DNA from: Merluccius polli
Lineage: Eukaryota > Chordata > Actinopteri > Gadiformes > Merlucciidae
Length of the DNA stretch: 64,000 nucleotides
NCBI GenBank assembly: GCA_030340625.1
Contig: JAOPHQ010002844.1
Location: 111,001 to 175,000 of the forward strand
Direction of reading: 5' to 3'
Part shown: positions 26,401 to 41,840 of the stretch, one piece after another
Position numbering within the stretch: the first letter of the stretch is position 1
Layout of the letters: each line of letters starts with the position of its first letter
The notes under the pieces: generated by a model
The model's database searches: none
The model's input: the letters and a program-made list of their open reading frames with translations, nothing else
Told to the model about the DNA's origin: nothing
Program-made: the position numbers and the translations under genes

Positions 26401-29400
26401 ACATCCAATTCATAGCCGCTCCTTACCCATTATCGACCCAAAAGCGAGACAAATCTCAGGAGGGCCCGGTGGAACTTCTCTCACTGACACGGACAAGCTC
26501 CGGAACATCAACAAAGAGATTTCCTGTGCTAAGGTTTTAGGACAATCTACACATGATAGTGCCTTTCCATCACCACGGGGGCTAGCTCTGAACTCCGACA
26601 ACCCCAAGTCTCTCAATGACAACGACAGCAGTAATCGATGGCCAAACAGGGGACTAAACAAAGGAAGTGATAGTGTAGCCTCTGAGTTGAGCCGTAGTCA
26701 ATTCTTTCCTTCTTCTATCCTGGGTAAACCGCCACCACCCCCATGCAAGCCTCCAGAACAGGGTACATCTGAAACTGTAATCGAAGTCAAAAAAGCTGAA
26801 CCACCAGAACTCCCAGAGAAAGACAAATCCAAGAATCTAAAAAAGAAGCTTAGTGAGACGATTTTTTGTTTGGTGTCTGTTCCCGTTACCCCACAGCTTG
26901 TGGGGACGTCACGTGACCAGAACAACAATGATGAGAAATCACCAGGCCCGGTGGACAGTCCTAGCGAAAACAAGACAGGACATTTAACAAACCAAAGTCT
27001 CCAAAGCACATCTTCAGCTGAGGCTGAGCTGCAAGCACTAACCGGTAGCATAGCAAGCAGCAAAACGAGCAGCAGAGCAAGCAGCAAAATGGTGAAAAGA
27101 ATACCTTGTAGACCACCTAAGATAAATCATTACAAGGAGCTAAAGCTGTCGGGAACCTGGCCTGCAAACCAGTATCGAGACCAGGAGACACAAACTAGCC
27201 CAGAGGCCCGAAAACCTGAGGCTCCCGAGTCGGAAAACAAGGAAGCACAACAAGATCCTGTTCCCCAAGATACAGATGTTCCCCCTGATGGCGGCGGTGT
27301 GGTGAACACTACCTTCACCTTCCCCATAACGGGGGTGAAGAGTTTGAAATTGTCCAGCAACAGCGCCTTCTCCCTGACAGCTACTTTCTCCAACCAGCTG
27401 AACAAGAGCACAGCTCAGTCGCAAACAGCACCACCCTCAGGAAATGCGGAGGAGGCCAAACCAGCAGCAAGTGGTGGGCAGGAAGCATTTGGACAGTTCC
27501 TGCTTAAACCAATCAGTCAGCGGCCATGGGATGCTGTCAAAGATCTAGAGACGGCCAACAAAGAGCTTCAGGATCAACCACAGCAGGGCAGCAAACAGCC
27601 CAGCGTCGACAAATGCATAGAGGATCTCAATGAGGCCTACAAAGACATCTTGGAGCTAGGCACTGCCAGCAATAAAGTCCCAAATGGTTCTGTGCAGATC
27701 CCTGAGCGTATCAAGATACGGCTATCGTCAGAACCGCTCAACAAGCCCAGCAGCCTTAGGCGCAGTGCAGTCAGCTGGTCTGTTGACCCTGAGTACAGGG
27801 AGATCAAGAGCGCCTTTTCCAGACCTGCAACAAAATCGGTAACTTTCAGCAAGCAGCTTAGAGAGGAGCTTCCCGTCCCTCCACGGGAGACAGGCTTCAG
27901 AGAATACAGGGTCATTCCACATCTTTCACGCAGAAGGAGCAGCAGTGACGGCAGGACGGTCAAACTGGACCTGTCGGATGAGCCAATTCAGACGCCAATA
28001 TGTGACTTCAGCCCGTCAACCAACACCACAGCTGAGGTTCCCTGGGCAGATAGACAGCCCATGCAGGACGCGTCCACGCTTACGAGTCCTCCTGATTACG
28101 AGGACATATGCCAGACTTTGCGCCAGTCTAGAGACTCTGATATCAATGCAGTTGCAGCAGGTGGCTCCAAGTCTAATGACGCAGAGCCTTCGCGAGACCT
28201 CAACATGGAATCAGAAGAGGACTGCCCCATTTGTAAAAGAGAGCTTGAGAATCGGATGAGACAAGGCCCACTGCCTCCACTCCATGAGGAGAACAGCTCA
28301 GACAGCTCAGCCAATCAAAATGGCAGTCCACCACAGTTTTCTGCATTGAGTCCAACTGAGGAGCCTGGTGAGAATCCTTTAGAGTCTAATCTGTGTCTTG
28401 AAAAGAGTGAGCAGCATGAAATGTGTGATGAAAAGGTGGAGGGAGCAGGGAAAGCAGGCGATGTTTCAACAGAGGATTTAAGTAAATGCAGTGAGATTAA
28501 GACTGCAGAGAACAGTCCAGAGAATGAAGAGAATACAGAGCCTGTGGCTTCATTCTTCATAACGGCAGTTGATATACCTGCAGAGTCCCGAGTCACAGGG
28601 AAACCAGTGACCACGGAAAAGGAGTTGGCAGAGAGGGATGCCATGACGGGAAACAGCACTGACAGTAGTGTAGTCAAAAAGACAGCTGGGGTGAAAGATG
28701 CGTGCGAGGGGCTGGACTCTGCCACACCTGAAAACCGGCAGGACCTAGAGAAGAAGCCATTGGCTCTCCCAGATCATAGACTTGTTCTACGGACCCAGCT
28801 GGGGCGAGACCATCCAGGGTTACCAGAGTTCCCACCAGACAGACTGCCACTCTCAGTTCTCCCAAACCCAGACCGCAGGCTGTCTTTAAGCTTGGAAGGG
28901 GAGAGGAGGGGGCGGGGGGCTCCCAGCCACGTGGTGGAAGCACTGCAGGACAAGATGGCTGCTTCTCCAAACCGGGCAGCCGTTGAAAGGACAGCGCGGT
29001 TAAGGGAGGTGGATACCGTGTACCGCATGAGACGGCTCAGCATTCGTAGCAATGACTCTGGGGAGGGGGAGGTGGAGAGAGCGAGCAAGGAAGCCCAGCC
29101 TGTGGAAGCACCGCCTGCCTCCCAGAGAGACAAAGAGGGTGATCAAGACGTCACCAGTTGGCAGGCCCCTGGAGAGACAGCGCTGCAGGATGGGGAGGCG
29201 CTATGTCTTTCAGGTACTCTTAACTTTACTTAATTGTATTATGTTAAAATGATGAAGGGCAGCGGTAAAATGAATACTAAACTCCACTTGAAACACCGAC
29301 TTTGGCTGTAAAGATTATTTTAATGTGCAGATCTTTGTGAAAGTGTCAGAGCACACTTTTGAAGAATGAAAGACTGAGTTTTTTCTTATCCATGTGAGCT

Positions 29401-31534
29401 TATGATTTACACATTTGTTAACTTTTGTGTACACACACATTACTCATTTGTAGTGAGAGTTTGTAAGTTATTGATTTATTATTCATATATGTCTTAGATT
29501 ATAATTACAATCTATCGTATGACCTGCATTAAAATGCATCTCTAGTTCCGCTTTTGATCAGATATATGTTGATAACAAGTCTGGCCCATCCGCATTGTTG
29601 CGGTAGCACCTATAAAAGTCAAACAATTTGGCTAATGTCCATTTTGGCATACACCGGCTGGCTGGCTACCATCATATGGAATTTAGTTATAAACTTATAT
29701 CTTTAAAAAAATAATGATAGCTTTCTTACATGTTCATTTTTGCTCAAAGTTAAAAGATAAGCCCAGTGTAATTCTGTGTATTCTTTATATATTCTCTGTT
29801 TTTGTTATTACATCCTCAAAGAAACAATCATAAGCATCAAGGTTTTATCCTGTCTAACAAACAGCAGATAGATGATTAAATGCGTCACGCAGGAAGTCAG
29901 AAAGCCATTCTCTCCTGAGAAACCTGGTTGTTTCATTGGTGATGTCAGCAATATAAAAAAAAACAGTACGGCAGCCTTGTACAAGTAAAGGGTTACCATG
30001 GCAACATAATAGGTATAATGACATGAGTGACACGACAAAAATATTCTCACCACTTTATAGTTTTTTTTGTGACTAGATCTTTTATGTCTCGAATAGAGTC
30101 TTACAACTCACAAGCACTCACAACTTTATTTTAAGCTGTCCAATTGTGCATAAATCATGGGTGTTTACCCTAATTGTGTCAATTAATACAAGTAGCAAAC
30201 TGGGAAGCTGAAATTCAACTTGTGTTGACCTGTGACTAATGCCAGCTAACTACATAAGATGGCTAACATTTCAGTTGAAAACTAACGGCCGATAGCAGCA
30301 GCCTAAACACAATTTGACTTATAAACTTCTTATTTGGTGAGGTATGGGGCGTTTCAATTTGCATATCTTTGCATCCATACCGAGTGTAATGGTGGATACA
30401 TGTAAAGGTATAGAGAATGTGCCCATTTTCAGTAGTTTCTTGAATAATTCAGAGGCTCCATTTAATTGTAAAGCAGGTTATAACAAGCAAGTGTGTGTGT
30501 GCCTGAGCGCTTGTGTGTGTGCGTGTGCATGTGTTTTAATAGCTTTTGAATAGTAATTTTGTTGAATATTAATTAGAGCAAAATCGAAAGTAGTAAAGTA
30601 AAGTTAAATAAATGTAGGTTACAATTAAAAATGGGAATACTAAATAACGGTTATGGTATTGATGGAGCCACACTTAACAACCTGCTTTATTCAACTAATA
30701 ATTATTCAATATGTAAATAATTGTTATCCTGTGTGATATTTACATTTTAAACGTAAAACATAAGTAAAATATTTAAATGAAGCAGTTCAAGCTTCTCTGT
30801 AAAATGCATTGACACCCCATTTGTGGCAAGACTAATAAAAAATGACTTACAATAACAAATGTTAAAATCGGCAAAGATAATCTCCCATATCTTATCTTCA
30901 TATGCAATAATGAATGTCGTTGAACCTTCCTCTTCGTATGTCTTTAAATAGCTCAACATATTGGACCGCTATGTTTCTGTCTAATCAAGACGTCCCAACG
31001 TGTGCTCATCATCCCTGTGTGGGCATCGCCACCTTAAACATGTCTGAGAAGTCCAAAAACACTGCTGGTGACAGGCACTGTATATCAACTGACTCCAGAC
31101 TGTATAGTTCAAATAGAGGTTTCTACCATACATTAAAGCTTATAACTAGCAAGGCCCAGTGGCTGCCACAAGATGGAGACATTACACTAAACAATAAGAA
31201 ACAATGAGACCTTTGCTTCATGTTTTAGTTAAATGATTGCATTTCGAATGACTGGTTACTGCCAGAATCCAAGGTATGTCAAGTAAAACTCCTTCTTAAA
31301 TATCCCTGCCTTGCACTACTGTATTGACAGGTGATTTGTTTTTTTGACATACCCTTGTGCTGTTCCAAGGTTAACTCAAATGACCAAAGTACTCTCATGG
31401 TCTGAGCCTGGGATGTGTTTATACTCTGATGTGAGTTAGGAGGCTGCTATCTGTGAATCTATTTCTTATTTTTCTATTTGTGTTGTCTTTATGCCACAGA
31501 GCCCAGAGATACAGGACAAGTGGGAGGACAGTAG
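22616..31534 (+). CDS. jcad: Junctional cadherin 5-associated protein (JCAD/KIAA1462)
   Basis: Exons 22616-23103, 25360-29213 and 31500-31534 join in frame to about 1458 residues, against about 1360 for the human protein. The N-terminus MYSVEDLLISHGYKLPK is the JCAD signature and the one-giant-exon layout fits. JCAD is a largely disordered protein of endothelial cell-cell junctions, associated with VE-cadherin and reported to act on Hippo/YAP signalling through LATS2. No globular domain or membrane segment is visible. The protein is rich in Pro, Ser, Gln and charged residues, with proline clusters such as KPPPPPCKPP near residue 630. The ATG context cagccATGt is good. Upstream, tctcctcaag at 22514-22523 could be the acceptor of the ATG exon. 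Confidence 0.88.
22866..22930 (+). repeat. jcad: Coding hexanucleotide repeat (Met-Gly)n
   Basis: About ten tandem ggnatg hexamers inside the first jcad coding exon encode Met-Gly repeats. Being in multiples of six it can change length without shifting frame. Confidence 0.9.
23104..25359 (+). other. jcad: jcad intron between first and second coding exons
   Basis: GT at 23104 and AG at 25358-25359. It holds CA arrays at 23184-23400 and AT-rich sequence from 24100. No other gene was recognised. Confidence 0.8.
25360..29213 (+). CDS. jcad: jcad large central exon
   Basis: A single 3.85-kb open exon follows tctctcctag and starts FYDVPSLTYSEPTSHEERDVSYWRRRGQDF after the split Gly. Conserved-looking blocks include RRRGQDFSVLLDYADGRELR, the Arg/Tyr/Pro-rich stretch around FGIEPPGYIPPPSYRRAPP, SVDPEYREIKSAFSRPATKSVTFSK and a C-terminal block with LREVDTVYRMRRLSIRSNDSGEGE. 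It ends at tctttcag|gtactc (phase 1). Reading on into the intron gives only six more residues before a stop, a possible alternative end. Confidence 0.92.
29214..31499 (+). other. jcad: jcad last intron
   Basis: AT-rich intron with GT at 29214 and acceptor atgccacag at 31491-31499. No gene or mobile element was recognised. Confidence 0.65.
31500..31534 (+). CDS. jcad: jcad last coding exon (11 codons plus stop)
   Basis: After a T-rich tract and atgccacag, the frame continues EPRDTGQVGGQ then TAG. The short tail is inferred from splice-site fit and phase, not from recognised homology. Confidence 0.55.
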
Positions 31535-35150
<3,616 letters not shown>

Positions 35151-35602
35151 GTTGTGTCTGTGATCACTTGGCCAGCAGCACTCCCTATGAGAAATGCTTC
35201 AACACATACCAGTGGTTCTTAACTGGTGGGTTGTGACTCATAAGTGGGATTGTGAGGGCATTTTGATTAGGTCGCAGAGCATATGCCAAAACTTAATCTT
35301 TAGAGAGAATTCCATGAATAACTAATGTTTCAATGTTAATTCATATTTCAATGGCTTACTATTTCATTGAGTTAAGCCCAATTGTTGCAGCTTTTTGTTC
35401 GCCCAATGTTTTTCACAGTACATGAAGGCATTGTTGATTACTGCAATATTTATTATTTATTATTTTTGGGTCATGACTTAATGACAAATGACACATGTGG
35501 GTCCTTAGGCTAAACCACTATAACACTTCCCAAAAAATGCAATGCTTAAGAAGCTCAAGAGCAGTCGTTTATGAACTGTGAATGTTCTTTACAAAGATTA
35601 TG

Positions 35603-35673
<71 letters not shown>

Positions 35674-35680
35674 GGTGGGT

Positions 35681-35727
<47 letters not shown>

Positions 35728-35748
35728 AAAAGGAGAGAGAGAGAGAGC
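35603..35748. repeat. Compound (GT)n-(GTGG)n-(GA)n microsatellite
   Basis: GT repeat to about 35664, a short GTGG run to 35685, then GA repeats. Confidence 0.95.
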
Positions 35749-36784
35749 ATTTAGGGGCTAGGGGGCGTTGTTAGGCCTAACTGCCTAACAATGTCCTGGC
35801 TGTTCAATCACTGTAAATCACAGGCTCAAGTGGCTTATTGCTTTTATATAACGGTTACTTAAAGGGTTACTATAGACTACCTAGTAAGATTTCACAAAAT
35901 AAACACACAGCAACATAAAATGCAATAATTTATCGAAAACAAATCACCATTCTCCTGCCAAGCAATATGGATATCAAGGACCGTAACTATCAATTTTATG
36001 AAGTTTGTGTGTTTATTTATAAAGATGTCAATACACAGCAGCTTAGGGTCAAGGGTCCACTAAGCATCCTCCTGATGCCTGTAGAGAAGCTGTAGGCCTG
36101 CCTCTGAACAGGCCCAGCATATTACACAGAGGCCGACACTTAAAGCAATATTTTGCTAAAATATGCAAGTTAGAAAATCAATCTTGAAATGTGTTTTTAG
36201 CTTGATCAATGCAAGTGAATGGAGGGTCAAAATGGGCTGCAAATGATTCACTTTTTGCATGTATTTGAGGGTTGGCAAGTGGATTTTAGATATGCAGAAT
36301 GGGTCAAATATTAAAGCATTGAAAATGATGCACCATTTATGGTGCATGGTGCAACCATATTCAGGGTTTGTTGTGTGTTTTTTGTTTTGCGTTGATGAAC
36401 AAGCGATTTGCGTTGCCAAAAATAATTGGCAACCAAAATAAACCTACTGTGTGCAGGACTAAACAGGCTGCTCAGACATAATTGTAGTCACTTTGTATTA
36501 TGTTTGGCTAGAGTTGTGTGTTTGGCAACAAGTAGCCAACAAACCAATTTTCTTGATAGCATTTGAGTTCTTGGTTTGAATTCCATTCTACTAATTCTGC
36601 AAATCCAGCATAACAAAGTCTCCTTGTAGCCAGCAGCTTTGAGTGGGTTTCTGAAGCACAACTCGTAACATATGTTGAGTGGTACTAGGATTAACACACA
36701 CACGCATGCACACACACACATGCACGCAGGCACCCCGCACCACCCCCCCCCCCCACACACACACACACACACAAACTGTTAGAA
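35749..36784. other. Intergenic DNA with dispersed repeat copy B
   Basis: No gene. 36210-36335 shares caatgcaagtgaatggaggg and downstream blocks with 9565-9700. A mixed CA/poly-C patch lies at 36694-36772. Confidence 0.5.
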
Positions 36785-36896
36785 GCTTGCTCAATCATCA
36801 TTTCATCACTCTTCATATCATCACTCATCATATCAACGACACTCAAAAGACGCATAATTAATGACAATACTATTGAAAGCTTTCAAAAGTGTGTAA

Positions 36897-38946
36897 ATGT
36901 CATTGTCCACGATATCTTCAACTGGGGACCTTGTGGACAACTTCAACTCAAAAATACAGAGTATATTTGACAAAATTGCACCACTCAAAACTAAATATGT
37001 TAAAAAACAAAAGGCTCCCTGGAGAAATGGAGTGGACATCAGAAACTTAAAGAGAAAGTGTCGTCAGGCAAAGCGACAGTGGAGAAAAACAAGACTTCAG
37101 GTTTACAATGACATTTATAAGGATAAACTGAATGAATATAACCAAGCAATCAAACAAGCTAGACAATCATTCTTTTCTAAAATCATCAATGAAAATATTA
37201 ATAATAGTAAAGTGCTTTTCTCCACTGTTGACGGACTTGTTGCCCCACCATCCACCATTCCTTCAGAAATGTTGTCCTCAGAAAAATGTGATCAATTTGC
37301 TTCTTTCTTTAATAACAAAATCATGACTATTAGACAAAACAATAGTGCCCTAAAATCTACAACTGAACTTGCCCTTCCTTTCTCCAGGAACTCCACCTGT
37401 GTCATGTCTCACTTTAACTGTTTAGATCTGACAGAACTTGACAATATTGTTGGTCAGCTCAGGTCCTCCACCTGCTGCCTGGATCCTCTCCCAACTGCAT
37501 TTTTCAAAACTGTCTTTAACTGCTTAGCACCAGAGGTTCTACATATCATTAACTGGTCTCTTCAGTCAGGTTTATTTCCCACATCACTAAAAACAGCTGT
37601 CATCAAACCACTTCTGAAAAAGAACAATCTGGATCAAAGTGTCATTGCAAATTACAGGCCCATCTCCAACTTACCATTCCTTAGCAAAATACTTGAAAAA
37701 ACAGTTTACATTCAGCTCAAGAATTATCTCGCATCCAATAGCCTTTTAGATACTTATCAGTCTGGTTTTCGTCCCCACCATAGCACAGAAACAGCACTTT
37801 TTAAATGATCTACATATAAACAAAGACTCCAAAAAAAATTCCATTCTTCTACTTGATCTTAGCTCTGCGTTTGACACCATTGACCACAAAATCTTACTGG
37901 AAAAGCTTGAAAGGTGGGTTGGCTTGTCTGGCCCAGTTCTAAATTGGTTCAGAACCTACCTTTATGATAGGCAGTTTTATGTCTCCATTGGTGAATTCAA
38001 CTCCAACAAAATGAACATTACATGTGGGGTACCTCAAGGGTCAATTCTTGGACCACTGCTGTTCAATCTCTACATGCTTCCGCTCTCTCATGTCATAAGC
38101 AAACATAATCTTAGTTACCATAATTATGCAGATGATTCGCAACTTTACATTTCACTACACCCAGATGACCTATCACCCATAATATCCCTCACTCAGTGTA
38201 TCAAAGATATTAATCAATGGATGTCAGATTTTATAACTAACAAAGACAAAACAGAAATACTCATCTTTGGTGCACAGGCTCAGAGACAGAAAATCGCAGC
38301 ACATCTCAACTCTCTCTCACTTGACAGCAAAACTGAAGCAAGGAATCTGGGTGTAATTATCAACAGCAATCTAAATTTCAGAAGTCATATCAACCACATT
38401 ACAAGAACATATTTCTATCATCTCCAAAATATCTCCAAATTGAGGGACTTTCTGTCAAAATCAGACTCAGAAAAATTAATCCACGCATTTATAATAAGTA
38501 GATTAGATTACTGTAATGGTTTATTCACTGGACTCCCAAAATCCAGTATTCAGAGGTCACAATTAATTCAAAATGCAGCTGCACGTATTCTTACTGGTAC
38601 CAAGAAATATCAACACATCACACCCGTTCTTAAATCTTTGCACTGGTTACCCGTTAGAACAAGAATCGATTTCAAAATACCGCTCTTGGTTTATAAAGCA
38701 CTACATAGCCTTGCACCTCAGTACATCACCGATATGCTCATCACTTACACCACAGCAAGAACACTTCGGTCAACAGGCAGTGGCAATTTCCCTCGCACCA
38801 GATCCAAAGAAGGGGAGGCAGCTTTTAGTGTATATGCCCCACAAAAATGGAACACCTTGCCTGACACAGTTAGACATGCCACATCAGTAGCCATCTTTAA
38901 AAACAGATTAATATCTTTTTTCAACAGCATTCTGTTGAACTGGTGA
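36897..38946 (+). pseudogene. L2-like LINE ORF2 reverse transcriptase (frameshifted)
   Basis: The first frame (to about 37805) encodes the linker and RT fingers with NYRPISNLPFLSKILEK and YQSGFRPHHSTETAL. One frameshift near 37800 moves to the second frame with LLLDLSSAFDTIDHKIL, CGVPQGSILGPLLF, the catalytic YADD at 38125-38136, DYCNGLF and HWLPVRTRIDFK, ending SILLNW before TGA at 38944-38946. RT would copy element RNA at the target site. The frameshift and lost endonuclease mean the copy is dead. Confidence 0.85.
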
Positions 38947-39057
38947 AGATGTCATACATATGATTGTTTACTTGCACTTGCACTCTTCAATTGATTCCTA
39001 ATTGATTTTTATATAACTGTTTTTACTGTAACTATGTATACCTCTTGTGAAGCACAT

Positions 39058-39132
39058 TAGGGTGACCAGATGAGATTGGCTGAAATTCGGGACGTTTTTT
39101 TTTTTGGTTGGGGGGGGGGGGGTGTTTTGGAT

Positions 39133-39166
<34 letters not shown>

Positions 39167-39453
39167 CTTTTTTGGACAGTGACGAACTGGGAACAAAATT
39201 CTTGGGGGGTGGGTGCGCGATGGGGGGGGGGGGGGCTGCGCGATTGTCGACGGGAGGGGGGGGGGGGGGGGGGTGCGAGTCGACTCAACCTCTCTACGAA
39301 CTGAGTATGGACAGTTTTTAATGTTTATCAGAAAATAACTACTCAGTATTCTGCTTTATCATTTTCGGGACAATTAGGGCTGGATTCGGGATTCGGGACA
39401 AACGCTTAGATTTCGGGACTGTCCCGAATTTCTCAGGACGTCTGGTCACCCTA
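39058..39453. mobile_element. hAT-type MITE inside the LINE 3' UTR
   Basis: Terminal inverted repeats TAGGGTGACCAGA / TCTGGTCACCCTA are flanked by an 8-bp duplication AAGCACAT (39050-39057 and 39454-39461). The interior is non-coding with poly-G runs at 39111-39122, 39135-39166 and 39222-39234. The 8-bp duplication and TAGGG start fit hAT. Confidence 0.88.
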
Positions 39454-39525
39454 AAGCACATTGAGTCTGCCTTGTGCATGAAATGCGCTTTATAAATAAA
39501 ATTGAATTAAATTGAATTGAAAAAT

Positions 39526-39881
39526 ATGATTTGGTGGTTTCAGTGCACCATGGTGAACTGGTGAATCCTGTTCACAGTATAGGACCATGAAGCCTATACG
39601 ACTCATATTTAGTTCACCAATGGAGGGTAAACTTTGGATGACGATGTCCATCATCAGGAGGTAAGGAGGAGTCTTTTAACGATTTAGTTAACAATTTAGT
39701 TAAAAGTTAACGCAGATGCGATGAACTATGTCTAAATAGTTGACTAAAGTCTAGGCCTATGCTGGTTTATGGGTTTGTTGGCTCTTTAACCTCAAACATT
39801 TTGTTTTTTTTCAAACACATTGTGGTCATTGTAATGCATGAAACATGTGAGCTCCATTGTTTGGATATGAACTAGTAGATT
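39526..39881. other. Short spacer, nothing recognised
   Basis: AT-rich sequence between the LINE tail and the minisatellite. Confidence 0.5.
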
Positions 39882-40257
39882 CTCCACTATTGGTGTCGTC
39901 TGGCTCCACTATTGGTGTCTACTGGCTCTACTATTGGTGTCTACTGACTCCACTATTGGTGTCTACTGGCTCCACTATTGGTGTCTACTGGCTCTACTAT
40001 TGGTGTCTACTGGCTCCACTATTGGAGTCTATTGGTTCCATTATTGGTGTCTACTGGCTCTACTATTGGTGTCTACTGGCTTTACTATTGGTGTCTACTG
40101 GCTCCACTATTGGTGTCTACTGGCTCTACTGGCTCCACTATTGGTGTCTACTAGCTCTATTATTGGTGTCTACTGGCTCTACTATTGGTGTCTACTGGCT
40201 CCACTATTGGTGTCTACTGGCTCCACTATTGGTGTCTACTGGCTCCACTATTGGTGT
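39882..40257 (+). repeat. 22-bp minisatellite, left part (about 17 units)
   Basis: Tandem 22-bp units containing CCACTATTGGTGTCTACTGG with variants at the CCAC positions. It ends in mid-unit at ...ttggtgt where the LTR element begins, and resumes at 51558 with gtgtctactgg. Confidence 0.95.
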
Positions 40258-41040
40258 TGTGGCGCCCGCCGGGTACAGGTAAGGAGGAGGGTATGTGGGA
40301 AGGTGGTGGATGGGGTGTATGTTGCCCCCTGCCATCTGGTGGCCGCGGAGCACTTTTCACTCTCGCCCCTGTCTAGAGGAAGCACGCCCATATATGGAGG
40401 TCTAACGAGACCAGGAAGCGGAGCAGCTGCAGCCACTCACCCTAATGAGGGGGGAGAGTATAAAAGCTGGAAGAAGTGGACCAAACGAGGAAGGAGTAGC
40501 TGGAGAGCATGGTGGTAGTGAGTAGAGAGAGAGAGAGAGAGAAACACGCTGTGTATGACCCTTTTCCCCAGGAGAACCCCGTTGGCCGATCGACCCCTGC
40601 ACCGTCTGAGAACCCGCCCGTGTACCGACCCCCGCCTGTCTGACATCCCTCCCGCCCGCCGAACCCTGGTCCGTCTGAGAGCCCGCCTGTGTACCGACCC
40701 CCGCCTGTCTGACATCCCTCCCGCCCGCCGAACCCTGGTCCGTCTGAGAGCCCGCCTGTGTACCGACCCCCACCTGTCTGACATCCCTCCCTCCTGCCGA
40801 ACCCTGGACAGTCTGAGAACCCGACCCCGTGCACCGAACCCCACGCTCAACCCCCGACGACGAGTCCAGAGCCTGAGCCCCCTCAGGACCGACCCCCCCT
40901 CTGCGGCGGCGGAGTTTTCCCCTCTCTCCCCCTCTCCCGAATCGACAATAAATTTGGTTAATTGTGAAACTGGTGTGGACAGTCAACTGTTTCCCAATAC
41001 TGGTCTGGTGGCACCTCTTCTCCTCCCCGAGGTTGCCACA
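40258..41040 (+). repeat. 5' LTR of the Gmr1-like element
   Basis: 783 bp with TG...CA ends. TATA-like tataaaag lies at about 40459 and AATAAA at 40947-40952. A 69-bp tandem unit occurs three times between about 40612 and 40818, against once in the 3' LTR. Outside this and a GA tract it differs from the 3' LTR at only a handful of bases. Confidence 0.93.
40328..40342 (-). promoter_or_regulatory. CTCF-like core in 5' LTR
   Basis: The minus strand reads CCACCAGATGGCAGG, fitting the CTCF core CCASYAGRKGGCRS. Binding is inferred from sequence only. Confidence 0.45.
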
Positions 41041-41042
41041 TA

Positions 41043-41060
41043 TGGTGGAGAATGCGGGCA
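41043..41060 (+). other. Candidate primer-binding site
   Basis: TGGTGGAGAATGCGGGCA starts two bases after the 5' LTR, the expected place and TGG start for a tRNA primer-binding site. The tRNA was not identified. Confidence 0.6.
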
Positions 41061-41109
41061 CGTGAGTAAACAGACCAGTATCGAGAAACAGACGCACCAG
41101 ATCCCAGAC

Positions 41110-41840
41110 ATGGCAACGCCCCCCGATTACAGCGCCATGCTGGGCCAGCTGATGGAGATGCAGAAGGCGCAGCAGGAACACCACACTGCTCTCGTGAACC
41201 GGCTCCTCGACCGAGACCAGGGGCGTCCTATCCAGCCGGCGAGGTTCCTGGTGAAGCAGACCGAAACCGATGACGTGGAGACGTTCCTCCTCACCTTCGA
41301 GCGGACCGCGACCAGGGAAGGCTGGCCCCGAGCCCAGTGGACGGACCTGATCGCACCCTTCCTCTCCGGGGCGGCCCAAAGCACGTATCAGGACCTATGT
41401 ATGGAGCGGGCGGTCTCCTATGATGAGTTGAAGGCGGAGATCCAGAAAAGGGTCGGGCACACCCTCCTCTCCCGAGCCCAGAGAGTCCACGACTGGACCT
41501 TCAACCCAGCCGAGCCACCCCGGGGCCAGATGTATGAGCTCACCCGACTGACCAACCGGTGGCTGGTCTCGGAACCCTCGGGCCCTGGCCCTGTAGAAAG
41601 GGTCGCCATGGACCGATACCTCCGGGCCCTGCCCTACGAGGGACAAAAGCTCGCCTGTCAGAGCAACCCCCAGAGCGCGGAGCAACTGGTGACCCTGGTC
41701 GAGGGATACCTGGCAGCCCACGCTGTGCTGAGGCCAGGCCGGTCTGGGAAGGCGGAGAGCACCGGGCGGCTCCGAAACCCCACACCGGTCCCGGAACCCC
41801 CGAGGCCCCCTTCATGCTCCTTCGGGGAACCTCCTAGAGA
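41110..41840 (+). pseudogene. Gag of the Gmr1-like element
   Basis: The ATG at 41110 opens a frame with a capsid-like region (FLLTFERTATREGWPRAQW ... AQSTYQDLCM ... RALPYEGQKLACQ) resembling the SCAN domain, which is thought to derive from gag of Gmr1-type elements. After about residue 230 it turns Pro-rich. No CCHC zinc knuckle or protease motif (D-T/S-G) is seen before integrase sequence begins in another frame at about 41840, suggesting an internal deletion. Gag would form the particle core. Confidence 0.75.

Larger units (their letters stand above)
36785..39525 (+). mobile_element. 5'-truncated L2-like LINE with hAT insertion
   Basis: A non-LTR retrotransposon body carries an RT ORF in two frames and ends in gctttataaataaaattgaa, followed by ATTGA-type repeats, as fish L2 elements do. 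The endonuclease domain is missing, so the 5' end is truncated near 36785. A hAT element occupies 39058-39453. Confidence 0.85.

Noticed and set aside
26698..29133. Minus-strand ORFs of 90-136 codons inside the large jcad exon
   Set aside because: Shadows of the real + strand coding exon; no recognisable domains.
39857..40518. 141- and 194-codon ORFs before the LTR
   Set aside because: They read the left minisatellite part into the 5' LTR; not genes.
40555..41109. N-terminal extension of the gag ORF
   Set aside because: It reads through the 5' LTR tandem repeats; the gag-like protein starts at the ATG at 41110.
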